Shown: piece by piece, positions 17,527 through 31,224 of the stretch
How the letters are laid out: the number at the start of each line of letters is the position of its first letter
Numbering within the stretch: position 1 is the stretch's first letter
NCBI GenBank assembly: GCA_958450325.1
Contig: OY288254.1
Coordinates: 33,799,577 to 33,863,576 of the forward strand
Reading direction: 5' to 3'
Length of the DNA stretch: 64,000 bases
DNA from: Agrostemma githago
Taxonomy: Eukaryota; Streptophyta; Magnoliopsida; Caryophyllales; Caryophyllaceae
The notes under the pieces: generated by a model
Told to the model about the DNA's origin: nothing
The model's database searches: none
The model's input: only the letters and a program-made list of their open reading frames with translations
Position numbers and translations under genes: made by a program

Positions 17527-17626
17527 GAGGTCGCACTAAGTACGAATCATGTAATATTCGTGCTTGGTTAGGCCGACTATCGATTTCAAGTCATAAAACC
17601 GAGCAAATCATCACTCGTACAAGGGG

Positions 17627-17734
17627 CACTCGATCGAGTGCCATAGGCCACTCGATCGAGTAGCACCCCAAAAAGTGGTCAGTAGCCACGCTAATAACAC
17701 ACTCGACCGAGTCAGTCAATGACTCGATCGAGTG
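17627..17734. promoter_or_regulatory. Second palindrome cluster, 3' LTR copy
   Basis: Four CTCGATCGAG-type dyads equivalent to 4414-4521, unchanged apart from a substitution between them. Confidence 0.65.
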
Positions 17735-18721
17735 GGTCTCATAACCCACAATACCGAGGGCTTGGACACATATTTCGAGCCCCGTTCTTTATCGACTTTA
17801 GACCATCATCCGACCATCCTATTTTCAAAACTATACACATCACGACACGTAGAACGACTTTGACCACTTTGACGTGATAAGTCGGGACAAGACTACGGGA
17901 TGTGAGATTAGGCTAGCAATATGCCGCAGTCTCATGTTTCCGTCCTTCGTTTAATATGCGACATAATGCGTATTTAATTGGGGTTAGTCCATCTACATAT
18001 TTCGCGGTCTAGTTTACATACGGGTCTGTCCCTTTCATTATATCGCGTTATTTTCACTTCGTTTATTATTTACACGTATTGCCGTATTGTGAATTCCGGG
18101 TTGTATTTCCGCCCGTGTAATTTGTACGTTATTTCTATTTATTTTCGAGCTTCGTTTATTTACTTGCTTTTACGCTTTATAAATGAACCTCGCATGCTAA
18201 ATCATTTCGACAAATAATAAGATGCATTAAATGACGTAGTTAACGCAAAATTCGCGTGCTTAGATAAAACGCTGTTTGCATATCATTTAATCAATTTACT
18301 AGCGCGTGTACACGAACACGAACGATGTCTTAGTAGAGGCCGCCATGTGCGGGCGGGGTTGGGTGTCCTTAGTGGGCTTCCCAACACGTACCCTCACCCC
18401 TTACTCAGAACCTTTGGTTTCCGGATGTCCGAAACCCTTGGCGCACGAGAGTCATTCTTTACACGATTACCGGTATAGATGGTATCGGTATCGCAATGCA
18501 AAGGGACGAGCCCCATAAACTCTGAAATCGGAGTGGGCTTACTTTGTGTATAGCCCATGAAGACATAGAGTGGGCTCGTATGGTTCCGAATAACCACAAA
18601 ATTCGGTGGCGACTCCATTTTGACTTAAATTTCGAACCCGAGAACAATCTTACCACGAGATTCATTCGCCTACCCAAACCCGCGCTTCGCCGCGTCGGGG
18701 TGGACCTACGTCATGTCCACA

Positions 18722-18726
18722 GGTTG
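18722..18726 (+). repeat. Target-site duplication, right (GGTTG)
   Basis: Directly follows the CA of the 3' LTR and continues as normal satellite (gattaggcgg). It matches 2967-2971. Confidence 0.95.
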
Positions 18727-19097
18727 GATTAGGCGGACCCGCTTTGCAGTTCCGCCTAATCCAACCCTAAACCCTTTTCCTTATTCATGGTCACTAAACC
18801 CGCAACAAGCTGAACTCTAAGAGGGAATTGGTGAACCCTGTCGTGGATGTGATTCAAAGATGGGGCACTGAACCTTAAGAGTAGGGTACTGCATAAGACG
18901 GGACGGAAAAGGGTTTAGGGTTGGATTAGGCGGACCCGCTTCGCAGCTCCGCCTAATCCAACCCTAAACCCTTTTCCTTATTCATGGTCACTAAACCCGC
19001 AAGAAACTGAACCCTAAGAGGGTATTGGTGAACCCTGTCGTGGATGTGATTCAAAGATGGGGCACTGAACCTTAAGAGTAGGGTACTGCATAAGACG

Positions 19098-19182
19098 GGA
19101 CGGAAAAGGGTTTAGGATTGAATTAGGCAGACCCGCTACGCGGCTCTGCCTAATACAACCCTAAACCCTTTTCATTATTCAA
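19098..19182. repeat. 85-bp short monomer (first example)
   Basis: Measured from one ggacgg to the next, this unit is 85 bp instead of 197. The hairpin half is present, but the 112-bp linker (from tcactaaaccc to the end of gacgg) is missing, so attcaagg runs straight into acggaaaaggg. The same junction is found many times in the right block (for example 20252, 21406, 22081) and never in the left block. Confidence 0.9.
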
Positions 19183-21671
19183 GGACGGAAAAGGGTTTAG
19201 GGTTGGATTAGGCGGACCCGCTTCGCGGCTCCGCCTAATCCAACCCTAAACCCTTTTCCTTATTCAAGGTCACTAAACCCGCAACAAACTGAACCCTAAG
19301 AGGGTATTGGTGAACCCTGTCGTGGATGTGATTCAAAGATGGGACACTGAACCTTAAGAGTAGGGTACTGCATAAGACGGGACGGAAAAGGGTTTAGGGT
19401 TGGATTAGGCGGACCCGCTACGCGGCTCCGCCTAATACAACCCTAAACCCTTTTCCTTATTCAAGGTCACTAAACCCGCAAGAAACTGAACCCTAAGAGG
19501 GTATTGGTGAACCCTGTCGTGGATGTGATTCAAAGATGGGGCACTGAACCTTAAGAGTAGGGTACTGCATAATACGGGACGGAAAAGGGTTTACAGTTGG
19601 ATTAGGCGGACCCTTTCGCGGCTCCGTCTAATCCAACCCTAAATCCTTTTCCTTATTCAAGGTCACTAAACCCGCAAGAAACTGAACCCTAAGAGGGTAT
19701 TGGTGAACCCTGTCGTGGATGTGATTCAAAGATGGGGCACTGAACCTTAAGAGTAGGGTACTGCATAAGACGGGACGGAAAAGGGTTTAGGGTTGGATTA
19801 GGCGGACCCGCTTCGCGGTTCCGCCTAATCCAACCCTAAACCCTTTTCCTTATTCATGGTCACTAAACCCGCAACAAACTGAACCCTAAGAGGGGATTGG
19901 TGAACCCTGTCGTGGATGTGATTCAAAGATGGGGCACTGAACCTTAAGAGTAGGGTACTGCATAAGACGGGATGGAAAAGGGTTTAGGGTTGGATTAGGC
20001 GGACCCGCTTCGCAGCTCCGCCTAATCCAACCCTAAACAATTTTCCTTATTCATGGTCACTAAACCCGCAAGAAACTGAACCCTAAGAGGGTATTGGTGA
20101 ACCCTGTCGTGGATGTGATTCAAAGATGGGGCACTGAACCTTAAGAGTAGGGTACTGCATAAAACGAGACGTAAAAGGGTTTAGGGTTGAATTAGGCGGA
20201 CCCGCTACGCGGCTCCGCCTAATACAACCCTAAACCCTTTTCATTATTCAAGGACGGAAAAGGGTTTAGGGTTGGATTAGGCGGACGCGCTTCGCGGCTC
20301 CGCCTAATCCAACCCTAAACCCTTTTCCTTATTCAAGGTCACTAAACCCGCAACAAACTGAACCCTAAGAGGGTATTGGTGAACCCTGTCGTGGATGTGA
20401 TTCAAAGATGGGGCACTGAACCTTAAGAGTAGGGTACTGCATAAGACGGGACGGAAAAGGGTTTACAGTTGGATTAGGCGGACCCTTTCGCGGCTCCGTC
20501 TAATCCAACCCTAAATCCTTTTCCTTATTCAAGGTCACTAAACCCGCAAGAAACTGAACCCTAAGAGGGTATTGGTGAACCCTGTCGTGGATGTGATTCA
20601 AAGATGGGGCACTGAACCTTAAGAGTAGGGTACTGCATAAGACGGGACGGAAAAGGGTTTAGGGTTGGATTAGGCGGACCCGCTTCGCGGTTCCGCCTAA
20701 TCCAACCCTAAACCCTTTTCCTTATTCATGGTCACTAAACCCGCAACAAACTGAACCCTAAGAGGGGATTGGTGAACCCTGTCGTGGATGTGATTCAAAG
20801 ATGGGGCACTGAACCTTAAGAGTAGGGTACTGCATAAGACGGGATGGAAAAGGGTTTAGGGTTGGATTAGGCGGACCCGCTTCGCAGCTCCGCCTAATCC
20901 AACCCTAAACAATTTTCCTTATTCATGGTCACTAAACCCGCAAGAAACTGAACCCTAAGAGGGTATTGGTGAACCCTGTCGTGGATGTGATTCAAAGATG
21001 GGGCACTGAACCTTAAGAGTAGGGTACTGCATAAAACGAGACGTAAAAGGGTTTAGGGTTGAATTAGGCGGACCCGCTACGCGGCTCCGCCTAATACAAC
21101 CCTAAACCCTTTTCATTATTCAAGGACGGAAAAGGGTTTAGGGTTGGATTAGGCGGACGCGCTTCGCGGCTCCGCCTAATCCAACCCTAAACCCTTTTCC
21201 TTATTCAAGGTCACTAAACCCGCAACAAACTGAACCCTAAGAGGGTATTGGTGAACCCTGTCGTGGATGTGATTCAAAGATGGGGCACTGAACCTTAAGA
21301 GTAGGGTACTGCATAAGACGGGACGGAAAAGGGTTTAGGGTTGGATTAGGCGGACCCGCTACGCGGCTCCGCCTAATACAACCCTAAACCCTTTTCCTTA
21401 TTCAAGGACGGAAAAGGGTTTAGGGTTGGATTAGGCGGACCCGCTTAGCGGATCCGCCTAATCCAACCCTAAACCCTTTTCCTTATTCAAGGTCACTAAA
21501 CCAGCAAGAAACTGAACCCTAAGAGGGTATTGGTGAACCCTGTCGTGGATGTGATTCAAAGATGGGGCACTGAACCTTAAGAGTAGGGTACTGCATAATA
21601 CGGGACGGAAAAGGGTTTACAGTTCGATTAAGCGGACCCGCTTCGCGGCTCCGTCTAATCCAACCCTAAAT

Positions 21672-24600
21672 CCTTTTCCTTATTCAAGGTCACTAAACCC
21701 GCAAGAAACTGAACCCTAAGAGGGTATTGGTGAACCCTGTCGTGGATGTGATTCAAAGATGGGGCACTGAACCTTAAGAGTAGGGTACTGCATAATACGG
21801 GACGGAAAAGGGTTTAGGGTTGGATTAGGCGGACCCGCTTCGCGGGTCCGCCTAATCCAACCCTAAACCCTTTTCCTTATTCAAGGTCACTAAACCCGCA
21901 ATAAACTGACCCCTAAGAGGGTATTGGTGAACCCTGTCGTGGATGTGATTCAAAGAGTGGGCACTGAACCTTAAGAGTCGGGTACTGCATAAGACGGGAC
22001 GGAAAAGGGTTTAGGGTTGAATTAGGTGGACCCGCTACGCGGCTCCGCCTAATACAACCCTAAATAATTTTCATTATTCAAGGACGGAAAAGGGTTTAGG
22101 GTTGGATTAGGCAGATGCGCTTCGCGGCTCCGCCTAATCCAACCCTAAACCCTTTTCCTTATTCAAGGACGGAAAAGGGTTTAGGGTTGGATTAGGCGGA
22201 CCCGCTTAGCGGATCCGCCTAATCCAACCCTAAACCCTTTTCCTTATTCAAGGTCACTAAACCCGCAAGAAACTGAACCCTAAGAGGGTATTGGTGAACC
22301 CTGTCGTGGATGTGATTCAAAGATGTGGCACTGAACCTTAAGAGTAGGGTACTGCATAATACGGGACGGAAAAGGGTTTACAGTTGGATTAGGCGGACCC
22401 GCTTCGCGGCTCCGTCTAATCCAACCCTAAATCCTTTTCCTTATTCAAGGTCACTAAACCCGCAAGAAACTGAACCCTAAGAGGGTATTGGTGAACCCTG
22501 TCGCGGATGTGATTCAAAGATGGGGCACTGAACCTTATGAGTAGGGTACTGCATAAGACGGGATGGAAAAGGGTTTAGGGTTGGATTAGGCGGACCCGCT
22601 TCGCGGCTCCGCCTAATCCAACCCTAAACCCTTTTCCTTATTCAAGGTCACTAAACCCGCAATAAACTGACCCCTAAGAGGGTATTGGTGAACCCAGTCG
22701 TGGATGTGATTCAAAGAGTGGGCACTGAACCTTAAGAGTCGGGTACTGCATAAGACGGGACGGAAAAGGGTTTAGGGTTGAATTAGGTGGACCCGCTACG
22801 CGGCTCCGCCTAATACAACCCTAAACAATTTTCATTATTCAAGGACGGAAAAGGGTTTAGGGTTGGATTAGGCGGACGCGCTTCGCGGCTCCGCCTAATC
22901 CAACCCTAAACCCTTTTCCTTATTCAAGGTCACTAAACCCGCAACAAACTGAACCCTAAGAGGGTATTGGTGAACCCTGTCGTGGATGTGATTCAAAGAT
23001 GGGGCACTGAACCTTAAGAGTAGGGTAATGCATAAGACGGGACGGAAAAGGGTTTAGGGTTGGATTAGGCGGACCCGCTTCGCAGCTCCGCCTAATCCAA
23101 CCCTAAACCCTTTTCCTTATTCAAGGTCACTAAACCCGCAACAAACTGAACCCTAAGAGGGTATTGGTGAACCCTATCGTGGATGTCATTCAAAGATGGG
23201 GCACTGAACCTTAAGAGTAGGGTAATACATAAGATGGGATGGAAAAGGGTTTAGGGTTGGATTAGGCGGACCCGCTTCGCAGCTCCGCCTAATCCAACCC
23301 TAAACCCTTTTCCTTATTCATGGTCACTAAACCCGCAACAAACTGAACCCTAAGAGGGTATTGGTGAACCCTGTCGTGGATGTGATTCAAAGATGGGGCA
23401 CTGAACCTTAAGAGTAGGGTACTGCATAAGACGGGACGGAAAATGTATTAGGGTTGTATTAGGCGGACCCGCTACGCGGCTCCGCCTATTACAACCCTAA
23501 ACCTTTTACTTATTCAAGGACGGAAAAGGGTTTAGGGTTGGATTAGGCGGACCCGCTATGCGGCTCCGCCTAATACAACCCTAAACCTTTTCCTTATTCA
23601 AGGTCACTAAACTCGCAAGAAACTGAACCCTAAGAGGGTATTGGTGAACCCTGTCGTGGATGTGATTCAAAGATGGGGCACTGAACCTTAAGAGTCGGGT
23701 ACTGCATAAGACGGGACGGAAAAGGGTTTAGGGTTGAATTAGGTGGACCCGCTACGCGGCTCCGCCTAATACAACCCTAAACAATTTTCATTATTCAAGG
23801 ACGGAAAAGGGTTTAGGGTTGGATTAGGCAGATGCGTTTCGCGGCTCCGCCTAATCCAACCCTAAACCCTTTTCCTTATTCAAGGTCACTAAACCCGCAA
23901 GAAACTGAACCCTAAGAGGGTATTGGTGAACCCTGTCGTGGATGTGATTCAAAGATGGGGCACTGAACCTTAAGAGTAGGGTACTGCATAATACGGGACG
24001 GAAAAGGGTTTACAGTTGGATTAGGCGGACCCGCTTCGCGGCTCCGTCTAATCCAACCCTAAATCCTTTTCCTTATTCAAGGTCACTAAACCCGCAAGAA
24101 ACTGAACCCTAAGAGGGTATTGGTGAACCCTGTCGCGGATGTGATTCAAAGATGGGGCACTGAACCTTATGAGTAGGGTACTGCATAAGACGGGATGGAA
24201 AAGGGTTTAGGGTTGGATTAGGCGGACCCGCTTCGCGGCTCCGCCTAATCCAACCCTAAACCCTTTTCCTTATTCAAGGTCACTAAACCCGCAATAAACT
24301 GACCCCTAAGAGGGTATTGGTGAACCCAGTCGTGGATGTGATTCAAAGAGTGGGCACTGAACCTTAAGAGTCGGGTACTGCATAAGACGGGACGGAAAAG
24401 GGTTTAGGGTTGAATTAGGTGGACCCGCTACGCGGCTCCGCCTAATACAACCCTAAACAATTTTCATTATTCAAGGACGGAAAAGGGTTTAGGGTTGGAT
24501 TAGGCGGACGCGCTTCGCGGCTCCGCCTAATCCAACCCTAAACCCTTTTCCTTATTCAAGGTCACTAAACCCGCAACAAACTGAACCCTAAGAGGGTATT

Positions 24601-27600
24601 GGTGAACCCTGTCGTGGATGTGATTCAAAGATGGGGCACTGAACCTTAAGAGTAGGGTAATGCATAAGACGGGACGGAAAAGGGTTTAGGGTTGGATTAG
24701 GCGGACCCGCTTCGCAGCTCCGCCTAATCCAACCCTAAACCCTTTTCCTTATTCAAGGTCACTAAACCCGCAAGAAACTGAACCCTAAGAGGGTATTGGT
24801 GAACCCTGTCGTGGATGTGATTCAAAGATGGGGCACTGAACCTTAAGAGTAGGGTACTGCATAATACGGGACGGAAAAGGGTTTAGGGTTGGATTAGGCG
24901 GACCCGCTTCGCGGGTCCGCCTAATCCAACCCTAAACCCTTTTCCTTATTCAAGGTCACTAAACCCGCAATAAACTGACCCCTAAGAGGGTATTGGTGAA
25001 CCCTGTCGTGGATGTGATTCAAAGAGTGGGCACTGAACCTTAAGAGTCGGGTACTGCATAAGACGGGACGGAAAAGGGTTTAGGGTTGAATTAGGTGGAC
25101 CCGCTACGCGGCTCCGCCTAATACAACCCTAAATAATTTTCATTATTCAAGGACGGAAAAGGGTTTAGGGTTGGATTAGGCAGATGCGCTTCGCGGCTCC
25201 GCCTAATCCAACCCTAAACCCTTTTCCTTATTCAAGGACGGAAAAGGGTTTAGGGTTGGATTAGGCGGACCCGCTTAGCGGATCCGCCTAATCCAACCCT
25301 AAACCCTTTTCCTTATTCAAGGTCACTAAACCCGCAAGAAACTGAACCCTAAGAGGGTATTGGTGAACCCTGTCGTGGATGTGATTCAAAGATGTGGCAC
25401 TGAACCTTAAGAGTAGGGTACTGCATAATACGGGACGGAAAAGGGTTTACAGTTGGATTAGGCGGACCCGCTTCGCGGCTCCGTCTAATCCAACCCTAAA
25501 TCCTTTTCCTTATTCAAGGTCACTAAACCCGCAAGAAACTGAACCCTAAGAGGGTATTGGTGAACCCTGTCGCGGATGTGATTCAAAGATGGGGCACTGA
25601 ACCTTATGAGTAGGGTACTGCATAAGACGGGATGGAAAAGGGTTTAGGGTTGGATTAGGCGGACCCGCTTCGCGGCTCCGCCTAATCCAACCCTAAACCC
25701 TTTTCCTTATTCAAGGTCACTAAACCCGCAATAAACTGACCCCTAAGAGGGTATTGGTGAACCCAGTCGTGGATGTGATTCAAAGAGTGGGCACTGAACC
25801 TTAAGAGTCGGGTACTGCATAAGACGGGACGGAAAAGGGTTTAGGGTTGAATTAGGTGGACCCGCTACGCGGCTCCGCCTAATACAACCCTAAACAATTT
25901 TCATTATTCAAGGACGGAAAAGGGTTTAGGGTTGGATTAGGCGGACGCGCTTCGCGGCTCCGCCTAATCCAACCCTAAACCCTTTTCCTTATTCAAGGTC
26001 ACTAAACCCGCAACAAACTGAACCCTAAGAGGGTATTGGTGAACCCTGTCGTGGATGTGATTCAAAGATGGGGCACTGAACCTTAAGAGTAGGGTAATGC
26101 ATAAGACGGGACGGAAAAGGGTTTAGGGTTGGATTAGGCGGACCCGCTTCGCAGCTCCGCCTAATCCAACCCTAAACCCTTTTCCTTATTCAAGGTCACT
26201 AAACCCGCAACAAACTGAACCCTAAGAGGGTATTGGTGAACCCTATCGTGGATGTCATTCAAAGATGGGGCACTGAACCTTAAGAGTAGGGTAATACATA
26301 AGATGGGATGGAAAAGGGTTTAGGGTTGGATTAGGCGGACCCGCTTCGCAGCTCCGCCTAATCCAACCCTAAACCCTTTTCCTTATTCATGGTCACTAAA
26401 CCCGCAACAAACTGAACCCTAAGAGGGTATTGGTGAACCCTGTCGTGGATGTGATTCAAAGATGGGGCACTGAACCTTAAGAGTAGGGTACTGCATAAGA
26501 CGGGACGGAAAATGTATTAGGGTTGTATTAGGCGGACCCGCTACGCGGCTCCGCCTATTACAACCCTAAACCTTTTACTTATTCAAGGACGGAAAAGGGT
26601 TTAGGGTTGGATTAGGCGGACCCGCTATGCGGCTCCGCCTAATACAACCCTAAACCTTTTCCTTATTCAAGGTCACTAAACTCGCAAGAAACTGAACCCT
26701 AAGAGGGTATTGGTGAACCCTGTCGTGGATGTGATTCAAAGATGGGGCACTGAACCTTAAGAGTCGGGTACTGCATAAGACGGGACGGAAAAGGGTTTAG
26801 GGTTGAATTAGGTGGACCCGCTACGCGGCTCCGCCTAATACAACCCTAAACAATTTTCATTATTCAAGGACGGAAAAGGGTTTAGGGTTGGATTAGGCAG
26901 ATGCGTTTCGCGGCTCCGCCTAATCCAACCCTAAACCCTTTTCCTTATTCAAGGTCACTAAACCCGCAAGAAACTGAACCCTAAGAGGGTATTGGTGAAC
27001 CCTGTCGTGGATGTGATTCAAAGATGGGGCACTGAACCTTAAGAGTAGGGTACTGCATAATACGGGACGGAAAAGGGTTTACAGTTGGATTAGGCGGACC
27101 CGCTTCGCGGCTCCGTCTAATCCAACCCTAAATCCTTTTCCTTATTCAAGGTCACTAAACCCGCAAGAAACTGAACCCTAAGAGGGTATTGGTGAACCCT
27201 GTCGCGGATGTGATTCAAAGATGGGGCACTGAACCTTATGAGTAGGGTACTGCATAAGACGGGATGGAAAAGGGTTTAGGGTTGGATTAGGCGGACCCGC
27301 TTCGCGGCTCCGCCTAATCCAACCCTAAACCCTTTTCCTTATTCAAGGTCACTAAACCCGCAATAAACTGACCCCTAAGAGGGTATTGGTGAACCCAGTC
27401 GTGGATGTGATTCAAAGAGTGGGCACTGAACCTTAAGAGTCGGGTACTGCATAAGACGGGACGGAAAAGGGTTTAGGGTTGAATTAGGTGGACCCGCTAC
27501 GCGGCTCCGCCTAATACAACCCTAAACAATTTTCATTATTCAAGGACGGAAAAGGGTTTAGGGTTGGATTAGGCGGACGCGCTTCGCGGCTCCGCCTAAT

Positions 27601-27809
27601 CCAACCCTAAACCCTTTTCCTTATTCAAGGTCACTAAACCCGCAACAAACTGAACCCTAAGAGGGTATTGGTGAACCCTGTCGTGGATGTGATTCAAAGA
27701 TGGGGCACTGAACCTTAAGAGTAGGGTAATGCATAAGACGGGACGGAAAAGGGTTTAGGGTTGGATTAGGCGGACCCGCTTCGCAGCTCCGCCTAATCCA
27801 ACCCTAAAC
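21672..27809. repeat. 3069-bp tandem duplication inside the array
   Basis: Segment 21672-24740 recurs as 24741-27809. Rare variants recur at exactly 3069 bp spacing: cgcgggtcc (21841 and 24910), gcagatgcgc (near 22111 and 25180), and aagatgggatgg (near 23232 and 26301). Boundaries are approximate. 3069 fits 13 full plus 6 short monomers less 2 bp. Confidence 0.8.
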
Positions 27810-30800
27810 CCTTTTCCTTATTCAAGGTCACTAAACCCGCAACAAACTGAACCCTAAGAGGGTATTGGTGAACCCTATCGTGGATGTCATTCAAATATGG
27901 GGCACTGAACCTTAAGAGTAGGGTAATACATAAGACGGGATGGAAAAGGGTTTAGGGTTGGATTAGGCGGACCCGCTTCGCAGCTCCGCCTAATCCAACC
28001 CTAAACCCTTTTCCTTATTCATGGTCACTAAACCCGCAACAAACTGAACCCTAAGAGGGTATTGGTGAACCCTGTCGTGGATGTGATTCAAAGATGGGGC
28101 ACTGAACCTTAAGAGTAGGTTACTGCATAAGACGGGACGGAAAATGTATTAGGGTTGTATTAGGCGGACCCGCTACGCGGCTCCGCCTATTACAACCCTA
28201 AACCTTTTACTTATTCAAGGACGGAAAAGGGTTTAGGGTTGGATTAGGCGGACCCGCTATGCGGCTCCGCCTAATACCACCCTAAACCTTTTCCTTATTC
28301 AAGGTCACTAAACTCGCAAGAAACTGAACCCTAAGAGGGTATTGGTGAACCCTGTCGTGGATGTGATTCAAAGATGGGGCACTGAACCTTAAGAGTCGGG
28401 TACTGCATAAGACGGGACGGAAAAGGGTTTAGGGTTGAATTAGGTGGACCCGCTACGCGGCTCCGCCTAATACAACCCTAAACAATTTTCATTATTCAAG
28501 GACGGAAAAGGGTTTAGGGTTGGATTAGGCAGATGCGTTTCGCGGCTCCGCCTAATCCAACCCTAAACCCTTTTCCTTATTCAAGGTCACTAAACCCGCA
28601 AGAAACTGAACCCTAAGAGGGTATTGGTGAACCCTGTCGTGGATGTGATTCAAAGATGGGGCACTGAACCTTAAGAGTAGGGTACTGCATAATACGGGAC
28701 GGAAAAGGGTTTACAGTTGGATTAGGCGGACCCGCTTCGCGGCTCCGTCTAATCCAACCCTAAATCCTTTTCCTTATTCAAGGTCACTAAACCCGCAAGA
28801 AACTGAACCCTAAGAGGGTATTGGTGAACCCTGTCGCGGATGTGATTCAAAGATGGGGCACTGAACCTTATGAGTAGGGTACTGCATAAGACGGGATGGA
28901 AAAGGGTTTAGGGTTGGATTAGGCGGACCCGCTTCGCGGCTCCGCCTAATCCAACCCTAAACCCTTTTCCTTATTCAAGGTCACTAAACCCGCAATAAAC
29001 TGACCCCTAAGAGGGTATTGGTGAACCCAGTCGTGGATGTGATTCAAAGAGTGGGCACTGAACCTTAAGAGTCGGGTACTGCATAAGACGGGACGGAAAA
29101 GGGTTTAGGGTTGAATTAGGTGGACCCGCTACGCGGCTCCGCCTAATACAACCCTAAACAATTTTCATTATTCAAGGACGGAAAAGGGTTTAGGGTTGGA
29201 TTAGGCGGACGCGCTTCGCGGCTCCGCCTAATCCAACCCTAAACCCTTTTCCTTATTCAAGGTCACTAAACCCGCAACAAACTGAACCCTAAGAGGGTAT
29301 TGGTGAACCCTGTCGTGGATGTGATTCAAAGATGGGGCACTGAACCTTAAGAGTAGGGTAATGCATAAGACGGGACGGAAAAGGGTTTAGGGTTGGATTA
29401 GGCGGACCCGCTTCGCAGCTCCGCCTAATCCAACCCTAAACCCTTTTCCTTATTCAAGGTCACTAAACCCGCAACAAACTGAACCCTAAGAGGGTATTGG
29501 TGAACCCTATCGTGGATGTCATTCAAAGATGGGGCACTGAACCTTAAGAGTAGGGTAATACATAAGACGGGATGGAAAAGGGTTTAGGGTTGGATTAGGC
29601 GGACCCGCTTCGCAGCTCCGCCTAATCCAACCCTAAACCCTTTTCCTTATTCATGGTCACTAAACCCGCAACAAACTGAACCCTAAGAGGGTATTGGTGA
29701 ACCCTGTCGTGGATGTGATTCAAAGATGGGGCACTGAACCTTAAGAGTAGGGTACTGCATAAGACGGGACGGAAAATGTATTAGGGTTGTATTAGGCGGA
29801 CCCGCTACGCGGCTCCGCCTATTACAACCCTAAACCTTTTACTTATTCAAGGACGGAAAAGGGTTTAGGGTTGGATTAGGCGGACCCGCTATGCGGCTCC
29901 GCCTAATACCACCCTAAACCTTTTCCTTATTCAAGGTCACTAAACTCGCAAGAAACTGAACCCTAAGAGGGTATTGGTGAACCCTGTCGTGGATGTGATT
30001 CAAAGATGGGGCACTGAACCTTAAGAGTCGGGTACTGCATAAGACGGGACGGAAAAGGGTTTAGGGTTGAATTAGGTGGACCCGCTACGCGGCTCCGCCT
30101 AATACAACCCTAAACAATTTTCATTATTCAAGGACGGAAAAGGGTTTAGGGTTGGATTAGGCAGATGCGTTTCGCGGCTCCGCCTAATCCAACCCTAAAC
30201 CCTTTTCCTTATTCAAGGACGGAAAAGGGTTTAGGGTTGGATTAGGTGGACCCGCTTAGCGGATCCGCCTAATCCAACCCTAAACCTTTTTCCTTATTCA
30301 AGGTCACTAAACCCGCAAGAAACTGAACCCTAAGAGGGTATTGGTGAACCCTGTCGTGGATGTGATTCAAAGATGGGGCACTGAACCTTAAGAGTAGGGT
30401 ACTGCATAATACGGGACGGAAAAGGGTTTACAGTTGGATTAGGCGGACCCGCTTCGCGGCTCCGTCTAATCCAACCCTAAATCCTTTTCCTTATTCAAGG
30501 TCACTAAACCCGCAAGAAACTGAACCCTAAGAGGGTATTGGTGAACCCTGTCGCGGATGTGATTCAAAGATGGGGCACTGAACCTTATGAGTAGGGTACT
30601 GCATAAGACGGGATGGAAAAGGGTTTAGGGTTAGATTAGGCGGACCCGCTTCGCGGCTCCGCCTAATCCAACCCTAAACCCTTTTCCTTATTCAAGGTCA
30701 CTAAACCCGCAATAAACTGACCCCTAAGAGGGTATTGGTGAACCCAGTCGTGGATGTGATTCAAAGAGTGGGCACTGAACCTTAAGAGTCGGGTACTGCA

Positions 30801-31224
30801 TAAGACGGGACGGAAAAGGGTTTAGGGTTGAATTAGGTGGACCCGCTACGCGGCTCCGCCTAATACAACCCTAAACAATTTTCATTATTCAAGGACGGAA
30901 AAGGGTTTAGGGTTGGATTAGGCGGACGCGCTTCGCGGCTCCGCCTAATCCAACCCTAAACCCTTTTCCTTATTCAAGGTCACTAAACCCGCAACAAACT
31001 GAACCCTAAGAGGGTATTGGTGAACCCTGTCGTGGATGTGATTCAAAGATGGGGCACTGAACCTTAAGAGTAGGGTAATGCATAAGACGGGACGGAAAAG
31101 GGTTTAGGGTTGGATTAGGCGGACCCGCTTCGCAGCTCCGCCTAATCCAACCCTAAACCCTTTTCCTTATTCAAGGTCACTAAACCCGCAACAAACTGAA
31201 CCCTAAGAGGGTATTGGTGAACCC
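26243..31224. repeat. 1632-bp higher-order repeat, three copies
   Basis: The private variant ctatcgtggatgtcattc recurs at 26243, 27875, 29507 and 31224, giving spacings of 1632, 1632 and 1717. The last spacing is longer by exactly 85, matching one extra short monomer near 30211. 1632 fits 7 full plus 3 short monomers less 2 bp. Confidence 0.8.

Larger units (their letters stand above)
2972..18721 (+). mobile_element. Ty3/gypsy LTR retrotransposon, Tat lineage, complete but with broken frames
   Basis: The element is 15,750 bp with 2.5-kb LTRs that begin TGTAGACACC and end GTCCACA, a 5-bp target duplication, a primer binding site, a polypurine tract and an internal region of 10.7 kb. Seen in the sequence: gag, protease, reverse transcriptase, two RNase H domains and integrase in one frame on the plus strand, then a gene on the minus strand between pol and the 3' LTR. 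Known of the family: the second, archaeal-type RNase H and extra open reading frames next to pol are typical of Tat/Ogre/Retand elements. There is no long open frame between the leader and gag, so this is not a classical Ogre with an ORF1. The LTRs are about 99.3 percent identical by hand count, so the insertion is young. One in-frame stop in pol and one in the antisense gene suggest a non-autonomous copy. Confidence 0.95.
16185..18721 (+). repeat. 3' LTR (2537 bp)
   Basis: Begins TGTAGACACC and ends GTCCACA, directly followed by the right GGTTG. It is one base longer than the 5' LTR because of an extra T near 18099 (gaattccggg against gaatccggg). It differs from the 5' LTR at about 16 other positions by hand count, spread evenly. 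Confidence 0.97.
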
